64,000 bases of DNA, from assembly GCA_947561395.2 (NCBI GenBank), contig OX387190.1, positions 14,192,858 through 14,256,857 of the forward strand, written 5' to 3'. Origin of the DNA: Buxus sempervirens (Eukaryota; Streptophyta; Magnoliopsida; Buxales; Buxaceae). The position numbers and the translations under genes were made by a program. The stretch's first letter is position 1, and every line of letters begins with the position of its first letter. Of this stretch, positions 23,767-35,280 are shown piece by piece. The notes below the pieces were generated by a model that saw only the letters and a list, made by a program, of their open reading frames with translations, ran no database searches and was not told the DNA's origin.

Positions 23767-24235
23767 GGAGATAGGCTTAGATTAGGATTTATCTGATACT
23801 TGTATATAAAACATGATGTATTCATTTGCATTTGTATGAAAGGAGACGGTTATTCCTTTTTGCTTCTTTTCTCTTGTTTTTTGTTTTTTTATTTATGTTT
23901 ATCATGTTGTGATTGTTATACAGGTAACAGATACCTTTGGGAAACATGACTTATTAAAAGAAAGAAGAAAAACTGTTTTTGTGCAAAAACCGCACATACA
24001 GGGCGGTTGTGCACGAACCGCACTTGTCCGACGGTTTTTAAACTCCGCGGAAATGCAACCGCACATTGAGTGCGGTTCAAGCACAACCGTTCTGAGTATG
24101 CGGTTTTTGTCCTTCTGTAATTTTAAAGCCGCGAATCGCGGGCAGAACGTCACTTTGACGTCTTGCTTAGGTCAGAAACCCCCTTTTCGGTGATTTTCTC
24201 TCTCCTAGCTGCCTTTAATCCACTTTTGACCACTA
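23767..24235. other. Spacer between antisense genes A and B
   Basis: Contains the presumed gene A 3' end (T-rich, 23790-23890) and the presumed promoter of gene B. Four dyads at 23988-24105 lie 130-250 bp before the gene B ATG. The 23909-24193 open frame is an accident of the repeats. Confidence 0.55.
23988..24105. promoter_or_regulatory. Four CCG-N11-CGG dyads (AA...TT type) upstream of gene B
   Basis: Dyads at 23988-24008, 24016-24036, 24057-24077 and 24085-24105, each AACCG-N11-CGGTT. They are placed like upstream binding sites of the antisense gene B. Confidence 0.75.
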
Positions 24236-25881
24236 ATGGCCTCAGATTCAGCTTCTGCACCTTCTTCATCCTCTGTACCTGAAACATCAGCATCTAGACC
24301 AAATATTAGATCCAAAGCCCCAAATTTGACTAGGTATGCCATTGTAGACACTTGCTATGAGAGATGGGTTGACTCAATGACCCCACAAGATGAAATAGAT
24401 TGGGACTCCACCAATCTAGGCCATGTCCTCTCACTCCCAAAGGTTCCCTTAAAATGGGAAATCATAGAGGCACTGATTGGGCACTGAGAACCCCAATTGT
24501 ACCTTTTTAGATTTGGGGAGAAGGAGATGACCCCTACAGTCGAGGAGGTTGAAACCATCCTCAACCTTAGGTTCTCCAAGAAAGTAGTCAACCCACCTCT
24601 AAAACCAAGCTTCAAAAAGGAAGCCTCCACCTTTTTAGGAATTGGCAAGAAAGAGCTAGGGGAAACTGACGCCTTATTGACCCTATCAAAGTCATTTTTG
24701 ACTGAGAAGCTATTGAATAGCTCGAACCGGTCGGCTTGGTTCAACACTTTGACCTTGATAGTGGTCAATCAACTTTTATTTCCCCGAGATGATAGCGAGG
24801 TTGATTTATCCCTCATTTCAGTCATCTGCCAAGTTAGGGAGCGCGAAAGGCTTGCCCCTATGATCCTGGATGAAATATACCAGGCCTTGACTGACTGCTA
24901 TCATCGGAAGAAGAAAAGTTTCCTCGCCTGCGCCCCTATCCTTCAGGTAAAATCTGAACTTCTCTCTTGAATTACAGTTTTTATTGAGATTTTTCCATAT
25001 TGAAAATGCTTCCTTTTTCTTTGCAGCTCTAGCTGCTTGACCACCTGAGTCAAGTTGAAGAGATAACTCGCCGCTTCTTTCCACGATTGAACGTTCCTGT
25101 CTTGATGAGCAACAGGGGGTGTCCTAACATTCAAGGCGGCAAGCAGGGATGGTTCACTTTCTTGGGGACGCTTCAGGATGACCAGGTGAGATGGCCTGGT
25201 GCTTATCAGCCTTCCGCCGAGACGGTGATCAGCTTCCTTGATCGGAATTTTGCTGTGCTTATAGGCTTGAGGTCCGCCTTGCTCTATTTGCCCTTGAGAG
25301 TCATCCGGCAATTCAGAGATGAGGCTCAGGGGATTCTGGTACCTCAGGGGTACGAGGAGTTCATTGGTCCTCTCACACCGGCCACCATGGGGCTATGCTT
25401 TCGCCTAGTGAAGGACTGGTCGCAGGCTTGCTTCTTGAGAGGTCTTGTCTTCTTTAAGTTGCATGAAAAGGACTACCTCTTTTGGATTAGGGAGCAGGTG
25501 CAGAGCTACGCTTCTATACTGGTGGATCCTCCTGCTATCCCATGTCCTACCTACGAGGATCTCCTGGAGACTGAGAGGGCGCCTCATAGGCGGCTCCAGC
25601 ATATATGGGTGGAGGAGGCCCGAGCCATGAGACTGGAGAAGGAAGACCTGGAGAGACGGCTCGCAGAGTAGATACGGGCCCGTCGCTTCGAGGTTAGAGC
25701 CGCATGGCGTAGGCATGATGAGACCATGGCCAGGCTCAGAGATATGAGGACTAGACAGACCCTTTTTGACGATGTCATTTCTTTCCTCAGCGACCCAGAT
25801 GCAGAGGGGGCTAAAAGGCTTGTTGTGGTTCAAGTGGCTCGGATCAGAGAGCTTGAGGAGAGGCTAGGGGATAGAGATTAG
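24236..25881 (+). pseudogene. Antisense gene B of element 2: PMD/DUF7745-like, two exons
   Basis: Exon 1 is 24236-24946 (237 codons) and exon 2 is 25027-25881, with donor CTTCAG|GTAAAA, acceptor TTTGCAG and a phase 0 junction; about 521 residues. The N-terminus is Ser/Pro-rich. The PMD-like core reads LYLFRFGEKEMTPTVEEV, then LTLIVVNQLLFPRDDSEVDL and ILDEIYQALTDC. Exon 2 has ETVISFLDRNF, LYLPLRVIRQF and LFWIREQVQ, with a charged coiled-coil-like tail (IRELEERLGDRD) to TAG at 25879. Three internal stops are seen: TGA 24485, TAG 25030 (TGG in element 1) and TAG 25669. The copy is dead, but similarity to element 1 over hundreds of codons suggests past selection. The 3' end converges on integrase. 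Confidence 0.75.
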
Positions 25882-26951
25882 CCCCTTTATTGTATTTTTT
25901 TTTCTTTTTTACACTTTTGTACAAAGAGAAACTCCATTAGTGGAAAGATAAAGAATACAAAATAGGTTTTTATAGTATTGGCCTCAGAACTCTCATATGC
26001 TTGTAAAAACAGACAGTTTAATGAAAAGTCACTGATTTCTCATCATCGGCCAAAATATAATTTTCATTTTTTTTTGTTTTTGTTTTAAATCAGTCCATGA
26101 TGCTTTACTCCCATATAGTTTGATGAATTGAAGTAAGTTGGGCAAAAAGGGTAGTTTAACTAATGAGGAAGAAGCCATTCTGTCAACCTTGGAACCTTTA
26201 GACTCATCCCCAAGTTTCATTCCCACCTCCAGGGGTCATACCAATGCTTACTGGTTCAATCCTGTGTTGAAAATTTGCTCAACTCAATTTTGCTGCTCAA
26301 AACCGTACATTCAGACCGGTTTGGCGAAAACCGTCTTTGATGTGCGGTTGCCTGACCTTTCTGCCAAAACTGTATTCACAGGGCGGTTTGGCCCAGTCTG
26401 TACCCATAGTGCGGTTGCAACCCCTTTTTTCTGTTTCTTCTTTTTTTTTTTCTTTTTGTTCTTTTTTCTCTTGCCTTTTTCTGGCCAATATTGCCCCTAG
26501 TGCTTGTTATGGTTTTCACTAGGGCCGGCTCATTTGTTCCATCATTGTCAATCCAACATGCGAGTTGAAGGAGGACACCAAGATCACCGAGGACTTGATC
26601 AATAGGACGAAATGAAGGCTGGGTTAAGTTTATGAAAGAAAGTTATTATTGGCTCAAAATTTTGACATTTTGAAATAGGACAACTGGGCTTTCAGTCATG
26701 ATGGATGTGACCCCAATTCCCAACATTGGCCCTTTTTTCTCTTCTTTTGTACTTGGCTTTCCTTCGCCACCTTATTACCTTTTTTCTTTTTCTTTATTAT
26801 TTCCTCTATTGGCTTTGCCCCAGTTGCAACTGTAAGCCCCAATTTGGGTTCTTTAAAACACGAACAGGCTCAACTTGGTTTAGACTAGGGGTGTTAAAAT
26901 TTTGAGAGATAAAGAAAAAATGGCCTCGGATCATTTCTGTGTGATATTCCT
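25882..26951. other. Spacer between gene B and integrase, element 2
   Basis: Noncoding, T-rich convergent region, homologous to 3970-4922 but with a segment (about 26280-26480) carrying four dyads that element 1 lacks. The flanking CACTAGGGCCGGC block (26517-26529) is shared. No gene is seen. Confidence 0.6.
26301..26416. promoter_or_regulatory. Four dyads (AA...TT type) between gene B and integrase
   Basis: Dyads at 26301-26321, 26329-26349, 26368-26388 and 26396-26416, all with an 11-base spacer; the last two have CTG for the left CCG. They are absent from the matching spacer of element 1. Confidence 0.7.
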
Positions 26952-28175
26952 TCAAGGAAAGTATTGCTTGACTGCGTCAGAGTTGATTGGCTCAGGAAAG
27001 TCTTTCCCATCCATTTCTGATAAGATGAGAGCGCCTCCTGATAGGACCTTTTTCACCATATAAGGTCCTTCCCAATTTGGCTTAAACTTTCCACGAGGGT
27101 CTTCCAAAAATGGCAATATTTTCTTTAAAACCAAATTACCCACTTGGAAAGCTTTGGGCTTCACCTTCTTATTGTAGGCTCTGGCCATTCTCTTCTGATA
27201 CAGTCGGCCGTGACAAAGCGCATTCAAACGCTTTTCCTCTATCAAGTTGAGTTGCTTATATCTAGACTGAACCCATTCAACTTCTTCAAGTTCTGTTTCC
27301 ATAAGCACTCTTAGTAAGGGGATTTCTACTTCAACAGGTAAGACTGCCTCCGTTCCATAAACCAAGGAATACGGCGTTGCCCCAGTAGAAGTTCGGATTG
27401 AGGTTCTGTAAGCATGGAGAGCAAATGGTAGCATTTCGTGCCAATCTCTATAACTCACCATCATTTTCTGAATTATTTTCTTTATGTTTTTGTTAGCCGC
27501 CTCTACTGCTCCATTCATCTTAGGCCTATACGGAGCTGACTTGTGATGAGTTATCTGAATCTGCTCACACATCTTCTTCATATCCTTGTTCTTAATATTT
27601 GAAGCATTATCTGAAACTATGGCTTTTGGCAATCCATAGCAACAAATTATGTTGTGCTTTAGAAACTTAAGCACATGGTTCCCTGTAATATTTGCATATG
27701 AAGCAGCTTCAACCCACTTCGTGAAATAATCGATCGCCACGAGGATGAACCGGTGTCCATTAGACGCTTTTGGAGAAATCATCCCAATGACATCAATACC
27801 CCACATAGAGAAAGGCCATGGCGAGGTCATGCTATGCAGCTCACTTGGCGGTGCATGCTTATTATCAGCGTATATTTGGCACAAATGGCACCTCTTAACA
27901 TGTATGCAACAATCGTGCTCCATTGTAGACCAATAATATCCCAATCGCAGTATTTTCCTTGCGAGCATGTGTCCATTCATATGCGGCCCACAAACTCCTC
28001 CATGCACTATTTCTATCAACCTTTCTGCTTCGACCTTGGTGACACACCTGAGTAGAACATTGTTGTAAGATCTTTTGTACAACTGCCCACCACTTAAAAG
28101 GAACTGCCCCGCTAACCTCTGTATCGTTCTTTTTTCAGTAGAATTAGCACCTTTCGGAAAACCTCGATTATTCAA
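26952..28175 (-). pseudogene. Integrase of element 2
   Basis: A 407-codon frame: zinc-binding HMNGHMLARKILRLGYYW and CCIHVKRCHLCQ, core WGIDVIGM (Asp), AIVSDNASNIKN (Asp) and MNGAVEAANKN (Glu), and a C-terminal block ending KQYFP. The frame begins inside the RNase H-integrase linker and is the most intact coding part of element 2. A stop near 28212-28214 separates it from RNase H. Confidence 0.9.
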
Positions 28176-28214
28176 GAAATTCTTGATATCTTGAAACCAT
28201 GGTATTTCTGCTTC

Positions 28215-29057
28215 TTACGCTCCTTCTAAAACAAAACAGTAAGCTGGCTCGTTTCTAACTTCAATTTCGAGTGGTTGTATGTCTACCCCTTCTGGAATAC
28301 TAACCATCGAAGCCAATGTTGCCAAGGCATCCGCAAACTGATTCTTAGACCTTGGCATATAGCTAAAAGAAATTCGAGTAAATTTGGTACTTATTTCTTC
28401 CAAATACTGGTGATATGGGATCAACTTGTGATCTTTGGTTTTCCATTCACCAGTTGTTTGGAAGATGATAAGACTCAAATCCCCATATACGTCAAGTTCT
28501 TGAACATCATGATTTAGAGCAGCTTGTAATCCAATTATACATGCTTCATACTCGACGATGTTGTTTGTGCACTGAAACTTCAACTTCATTGCGATTGGGA
28601 TATGTGAACCATCCAGCTTCACTAATACTGCGCCAATTCCATTTCCATTCATATTTGCAGCCCCATCAAAGAACATCTGCCAGGAATCTTCACTTTCTTC
28701 TTCTTCAGCAAATAAGATAGGCTCGTCAGGGAAATTTGTCTTAAGAGGCTGATAATCTGGTAACGGATGCTCAGCTAGATGATCAGCGATTGCCTGACCT
28801 TTGATTGCTTTCTGAGTGACGTATGTCAGGTCGAATTCTGAAAGCAAAAGCTGCCATTTTGCCGTTCTACCAGTTAAAGCCGGCTTTTCAAACAAATACT
28901 TTAATGGATCCATCCTTGAAATCAGCAAAGTTGAATAGCTAAGGAAATAATGCCTAAGCCTCTGAGTTGCCCAGACCAAAGCGCAACAAGTCTTTTCCAA
29001 AGGTGAATATCTCGTCTCATAATCTGTGAACTTCTTGCTCAAATAGTAGATAGCCTT
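28215..29057 (-). pseudogene. RNase H domains of element 2
   Basis: The frame from 29042 has the first RNase H (YSPLEKTCCALVWATQRLRH) and the second, Tat-type RNase H with FFDGAANMNGNG, VEYEACIIGL, YGDLSLI and NQFADALATL. It is bounded by a TAA near 29055 and by a stop at 28212. In the second RNase H the residue after the third Asp is Leu where element 1 has Ser. Confidence 0.88.
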
Positions 29058-30404
29058 TTATTTTCTGCCTGTTTCATCATGCTGCCCCAATACACATCCC
29101 ATTGATGTTTCTAAAACCAATAGATACAGAATCAATGGTTTTCCTGGAGTTGGCGGTACTAGAACAGGTGGATTTAACAGATAATCCTTTATTTTATCGA
29201 ATGCTTGTTGGTAATCCTCATTCCATGTAGTTGGGTTGTTCTTCCTTAGAAGCTTAAAGATCGGCTCACAGATAGCAATGAGCTGTGCTATGAACCGGCT
29301 AATGTATTGAATTCTTCCCAAAAAACCCCTAACTTCTTTTTCTGTTTTAGGAGGTGGCATCTCAATGATTGCCTTTGCCTTGGACGGGTCTATCTCAATC
29401 CCTCTTTTGCTTACAATGAATCCCAATAATTTCCCTGACGTGGCTCCAAAAACACACTTTGCTGGATTAAGTCTTAGGCTGTATTTCCTTAAACGGTCAA
29501 ATACCCTCTCTAGATTAATCAAGTGGTCATCCTCTTCACAGGAATTGGCGATCATGTCGTCTACATAGACCTCCATCTCTTTGTGGATCATGTCATGAAA
29601 AAGGGCCGTCATGGCTCGCTGATACGTTGCCCCGGTATTCTTCAGTCCAAAGGGCATGACTGTGTAGTGAAAGGTTCCCCAAGGAGTGATAAAAGCGGTT
29701 TTCTCTTAATCTTCCTTTGCCATCTTGATTTGGTTATACCCAGAAAAGCCGTCCATAAAGGAGAACAAGCTGTGTACTGTCGTGTTATCAACCAGGGTGT
29801 CGATGTGTGGCAAGGGAAAATCATCCTTCGAGCTTGCCTTATTCAAGTCTCTGTAATCTACACACATCCTGACTTTTCCATCCTTCTTTGGAACAGGGAC
29901 TATATTAGCTAGCCAATCAAGGTATGTGGAAATCACCAAAAATTCGGCCTAAAACTGCTTTACCACTTCATCCTTGACTTTTAAAGTCCACTCGGGCTTC
30001 AACCTTCTCAATTTCTGCTTAATGGGCTTCACTCCTGGCAGGATTGGCAGCCTGTGTACAACCATATCTGTATCCAACCCTGGCATATCCTGATAAGATC
30101 ATGCGAACACACCCTTGTAATCGGCCAAGAATTGGGACATTTTCTTCTGCTGCATATCAGACAGGCATGCATCAATCTTTACAATTTTTGGGTCCTCTTC
30201 GGTTCCCAGGTTTATGGAAATGGTTTCTTCAATATTAGGTTGAATACCCTTTTTGTGACGTTCCAATTGATATGATATTTCCCTTGGAAGGTCATCATCT
30301 TCGGCCTCGGTCTCCTCTTTGATCCTCATTAGGTCGAAGTCGAAGTCGTATTCAACTTGCTCTAATTCATTCTGCAGATATGGTTCATAAACAGTCTGGA
30401 CCAT
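29058..30404 (-). pseudogene. Reverse transcriptase of element 2
   Basis: The frames 30404-30099, 29939-29706 and 29657-29058 together cover RT: DYRDLNKASSKDDFPLPH, FSFMDGFSGYNQIKMA, PFGLKNTGATYQRAM, the catalytic YVDD (29556-29567, intact) and LGFIVSKRGIEIDPSK. At least three nonsense codons break it: a Trp position read as TGA near 30100, TAG near 29950 and TAA near 29709, plus the TAA at 29055-29057. The upstream acidic segment (VEYDFDFDLMRIKEETEAE) is the linker after protease. Confidence 0.88.
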
Positions 30405-30560
30405 TTTGAAAGCTTTAGGTTTTCTAAAAAGGTTGAAAAATCTTTTTTGGTTTTTTGAGAACTTCTAAAGAGGCTTTTCCTGAAGATGAAGGTTCATTAA
30501 AATCTTCAGGAAAAGGGCAATCCACTAATGGAGTTTTTTTTTGGAGGTCGCAATTGATTG
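30405..30560 (-). other. Protease-RT junction with conserved A9 run
   Basis: The region between protease and RT has stops in the protease frame in both elements. A run of nine A (minus strand, 30534-30542; in element 1 at 8483-8491) is conserved. In the -1 frame after it both copies stay open for about 30-40 codons with matching residues (CxFPExxNEPxSSG). Ogre elements are known to have an intron near here; a TCTTCAG acceptor-like string follows in both copies, but I see no good donor. Confidence 0.45.
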
Positions 30561-33500
30561 TCAACCATATGCGGCCTCAAATGTCAATGGGATTTCTTTC
30601 CAATTTTTTAGGACAAAGCCCTCTGGAGCAGGTGGTATAGTGCAAACCTGCTCCTCCTCAAGTTCTGTATCCGATACCATCATTACCGGATTTGAAAAAC
30701 TGCCCTTTTCTGCTTCGAGGCTGAGTTCAGATGTGACCCCATCTGGGATCTTGATCGAGGCCCAGTCAATAAAAGGAACCTCCTTTTCTGCTTTCTCTTT
30801 TCCTTCATCCTCTGTCATTGCAAAGAATGCCCCAGCTTCTTCTGTGAAGTCCTGCTGCTCTCGTGACAGTGGCTCAGGCTCATCCACGGCTTTAGGCGCC
30901 GAAGTGGGTGAAAGGGGGATGAAAGGTTGAAAGGTTGAGGAAAAAGGTTTTTTGAAGGGATTATCATTGATGTATGGAGGTTTGGAGGAATCCGCGGGAG
31001 GAGACAATTGAATAGTATGAGAAAGCTTCGGAAAAGTTTCCCTTAAATGAGGAAATTTTTCTTGACTCTTTTCCTTTTCATTGTCATTCTCTTTCTGCTG
31101 TCTCTTTTTCCATCTCCTTATCTTCATTCCTAGTCCTGCTCATGGGACCAGCTTCTGTGCCTTTATAGGCTCCACCCTCCCTTGCAGATTAATTCCCAAC
31201 CCTTTTCCTGGGTGGAAATCCCATTCTTTCAAAACCTTCTCCACCATTTTTTCGGTGCATGTCAACTTCTCCTTCTTTTTTAAACACCCCCCAGGTATGA
31301 AGTTGACTGTTTCAAACTGAAAAGAATGAAACGCAATTTTGTCGGCCGTTAATTCTACATTAATGAATGGTACGTCAGGTGGTATGACGGGAGGGACTAA
31401 ACTCTCGGCTAGGACTGTTACCACCCTCTGACCCCTTATATATTTCACTCTTTGATGAAAGGTAGATGGTATCGCCCTAGCTGAGTGGATCCATGGCCTT
31501 CCTAGGAGAAGATTGAAGGCAGCAGGAATATCTATCACTTCGAATGTGATATTGAAGATATTCGGTCCGATAGTAATCGGCAATTCAATCTCCCCTAGGG
31601 AGTGTGTTTTGGAGCTATCAAAAGCTCTCACTATCCTTCCGTTTTGTTTGATTCTGGATTGATCCAGACCAAGTCTAACAAACGTTACCAAGGGACAGAC
31701 GTTTAAGGCTGACACGTTGTCTATTAGGACTCGGGCTATCATGTTACCCTTACAAAGCACTGTGATGTGCAGAGGGTCCACATGATAACATCCGCCAGGG
31801 CTTATCTCGCTTTCAGAAAAGCTTATTACATTATGAGATAAGATCTGGCTGATCATCATTCCGAGCTGGTCTGGCTCAATCGTTCTTGGCACATGAGCAC
31901 TCTGAAGTACCTTCATTAATGAGTCCCTATGCTTTTCTGAATTAAGCAATAATCCCAATATTGATATCTGGGCAGGGATTTTAATTAATTGGTCGACAAT
32001 ATTGAATTCGCTCTTCTTCAATATTTTTAAGAGGTATGCTGCCTCATCATTGGCGACCTGGGGGGTGTCTTCACCTATCTTGGCCTTACCCTTCTGATTT
32101 TGTTCTGCCTCTTTCTTTTCCTTCTCTGACTCTTGCTCTTTTCTTTCCATACACTTTCCTGATCTTGTCATGAGATTTACTTCCTCATGACTCCGATCCC
32201 TGGCCACTGGGATAGTGGTTGTAAAACCCTCGCTGTAGTTCCAAGGTACAACAGTTTCTGAGTAGGAGGGTTTAGGAACATTGAATACTAGAGGCTGGAG
32301 ATGAGATCTCGGTGCAGGAGTTGATGTGGGAGTAAAGTTAGATGGAGGCACTCCAATGACCAGAGGCGAGGATTGCCTGGGTTCCTTTGGTTGAGAGGAT
32401 CTTAAGGTTTGAGAAGAGACAGAAGTGATTGATGCTGTGGTGAGGTCATAATTAATGACCAAAGGTGGTTTGGATGATGGAGTGGGTGGAGGAGCAACAG
32501 CTTGGTTGCAATTAATGATGAGAGGGGGTTTGGATACATTAAGCTGGGCCATGAGAGAAGCGGCCCGGTTCAAAGAGGCATTAATGTCCTCTACAGTCTT
32601 GCCACTTCCTTTATTTCCTGAAATGACGTTGATTTGTTCCTCTATCTCTTCTTGGTCAAAATAGACCTTAACGGACGTCCCTATAGGCGCAATTAATTGC
32701 AAGGGATCAAATGTCCTAGGTCTAGAAGAGACGGCCCCTACAAAATTGGAAGGACCTGCCCCATTATGCTGGGGCAGAGGATTCTGACCACTGTCAGTCC
32801 TGGCGAGAAAGGGCACAGCCGTGTTAAACAACAAGGTTTTCTGATCGATCAAATCCTGAATGGCATGCTTTAATGGCCAGCACCTGTCTGTAGGGTGTCC
32901 TGGTGCACCCATATGGTATTCACAGGTGGTGGAAGGATCAAAATTCTTTCCCTTTGAAGCATTCGGATTTGGTTCTTTCAGAGTAACATACCCTGCGTTT
33001 AACAGGGTTGGCAAAAGCTGGGATAGAGTCACGGGAAGAGGGGAAAAGACCCTATTCCTTCTGGACGCCATCCAAGCGTCCCTCTCCTCTTTCGAGAATA
33101 CCCTTTTTTGGTTGGGCATTGCTACTTGAGGAACATTAATGTTGAGAGGGTTTTGATAGATCGATTGTGGTTGCACTGGCATGGATGGAGGTGCTGAAAT
33201 GTTAACTTGGAGAGGTTTCTTGGAGGGTTGGGGTTGTACCATATTTACTTCCCCTTCTTTCTTCCCTCCATTCTTTCTTGCCCCATTTCTTTGCTTTTGG
33301 GCAGAAGAATCAAATGTGGGCTCCTGCTGATGAGCCATGGCAGAGTGGTCGTAGATTCTCCCGGATCTGATTCCATCTTCAATCCGGTCCACGACTTGCA
33401 CTAAGGTAGCAAAACTGGTGGTAATCTGACCCACCAAGTGATTGTAAAATGGTTGCCCTAGTGTGCCAATGAAGGTGGTTACCATCTCGGGCTCCATCAT

Positions 33501-34316
33501 GGGCAGCCTGACTTGGGAGGCGGCCTCTCTCCACCTTTTGGCATACTGCCTTACTGTCTCATCTCTTCCCTTGCTCATCTTCATCATATTGTACCTGTCT
33601 GGCACGATGTCAGCATTGAATCTGTATTGAGCTAGAAAAGCATCAGCTAGATCTTTCCACCTTCTAATTCTGCCATGGTCCACTATTGCGAACCACCTTA
33701 AAGCTGCCCCAATCAGGCTCCTCTGGAATAGCTGGATCAGGATGCCGTCATCCCGGCCAAATTGGCACAATGCCCCACAGTAGAGCTTCAGATGGCTCAT
33801 TGGGCAGCCTGTGCCGCCGTACTTCTCGAAGTCCAGGCACTTAAATTTGGCCAGTAGGCATGCGTCGGGGTACATACATAGATCCTTGAAATTGGTACCG
33901 CCCAACATGTTGATCCCTCTTACTTCTTTCAGCTCTTCTTGGATCGATTCCAGCTTGTCCAAGAATTTCTTCTCCATTTCTACCCTCAGTCTTTCCTTCT
34001 CCTTCTCCTTCTCCCTTTCATATTCGGATTCCTCCTCCCGTATCACAATAGGTTCGGGGGTTGGTTGGTAGAGTTCAGGTTGAAGTGGGATAGGTTGGAC
34101 TGGTGGTGGAAGGTCAGCCTGGGGTTGAGCTGGTGGTGCATTGTGAGATGATGAAGCCTGGTGAACTTGAGCCTGCGCCTGTTGCGCCTACATCTGGGCC
34201 TGAGCCGCTTGGTTGGCCAGCAGATTTTCCAGTAGTTTTGTCATCCCTGCCACTTGCTCTTGCAGTTGAGCAAAGGCTTCAGCAGAAACAGTGGACTGTT
34301 CTTCAATAGGGTTCAT
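30561..34316 (-). pseudogene. Gag-protease polyprotein of element 2
   Basis: The gag start is probably Met at 34316 (MNPIEEQ). A TAG at 34188-34190 follows, then a 968-codon open frame 34046-31140. In order: a coiled coil (EKKFLDKLESIQEELKEV), the Retrotrans_gag core (LKLYCGALCQFGRDDGI to QVVDRIEDGIRSGR), the knuckle CEYHMGAPGHPTDRC with PLKHAIQDLIDQ, a long Ser/Pro linker, protease and the G-patch HPGKGLGINLQG. A TGA at 31140 interrupts before the basic tail (30561-31127). The protease centre reads D-N-V-S (31711-31722) where element 1 has D-N-G-S. Gly at that position is essential in aspartic proteases, so this copy is probably catalytically dead. Confidence 0.88.
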
Positions 34317-34599
34317 GGTTGCCAATCTGAGTCTTTGAAAACGTCGGGGAGCAATGGTTGCAGTAGGGACCGAAGACCTTGGTTAAAGAAAAAGAAAACA
34401 AAGAAAACTATTAGTATCCCATTAAATCATGTTTACACACCCCTGAATGCATGCATGCAGGCTTGGTGAACACGAGTTTGGAACTTTCCTTGTGTTCATA
34501 TTTTTTTCCTTTTGGATTTATGGTTAAAATAAACTTATTAAAATGAGGCGATTGATACGAAAAAGTTCAATCGACGGAATTTGTTAGAGTATTCTAGGG

Positions 34600-34970
34600 C
34601 CTCCAACATATCCCACAAAAACGTGATGTGGCTATAGTAAAAGCCTATATTCAAATCAAGAATTGGAATCACACAAGCTTCCAAGGGCTTATGCTTTGGT
34701 TGGTGCGAAAAAGACCTACCAATGTTGGACTATTATAGGGCTTCCAACGTCCCACAAAAATGAGATGCCCAAGGTAAAAGCCTTTAGACAAAACACAACT
34801 TGGAATTACGCAAGCTTCCAAGGGCTTATGCTTTGGTTGGTGCGAAAAAGACCTACCAATGTTGGACTTTTATAGGGCTTCCAACGTTCCACAAAAATGA
34901 GATGCCTGAGGTAAAAGCCCTTAGACAAAACACAACTTGGAATTACGCAAGCTTCCAAGGGCTTATGCTT
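34600..34970. repeat. ~137-bp tandem repeat, leader of element 2
   Basis: The block GCTTCCAAGGGCTTATGC ... GGGCTTCCAACGT recurs with a 137-bp period (landmarks 34738 and 34875), about 2.5 units. It occupies the same place upstream of gag as the 76-bp array of element 1 and shares its GGGCTTCCAA core. Confidence 0.8.
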
Positions 34971-35029
34971 TGGAATTAAGGCTTCCACAGCCTCTTGAAA
35001 TTACGCAGGCTTTCAAGAGCCTATGAATT

Positions 35030-35280
35030 TTTAAATTAAGGCTTTAGAAGGCCTATAAAGATAAAAATCTGGAATTTCAGGCTTCCAGGGTCCTATGAGT
35101 TTCTAAATTAAGGCTTTAGAAGGCCTATGAAGATTTGAGAAAAATCTGGAATTTCAGGCTTCCAGGGTCCTATGAGTTTCTAAATTAAGCCTTTAGAAGG
35201 CCTATGAAGTTTTTGAGAAAAATCTGGAATTTCAGGCTTCCAGGGTCCTATAAGTTGATTTTCTGAAATTCCAAGGCTTT
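35030..35280. repeat. ~77-bp tandem repeat, leader of element 2
   Basis: GGCTTCCAGGGTCCTAT recurs at 35080, 35157 and 35235 (periods 77 and 78), with GGCTTTAGAAGGCCTATGAAG between. About three units. Confidence 0.85.

Noticed and set aside
26287..26416. Dyads as tRNA or snRNA genes
   Set aside because: No box A/B or cloverleaf; only short symmetric elements with variable spacers.
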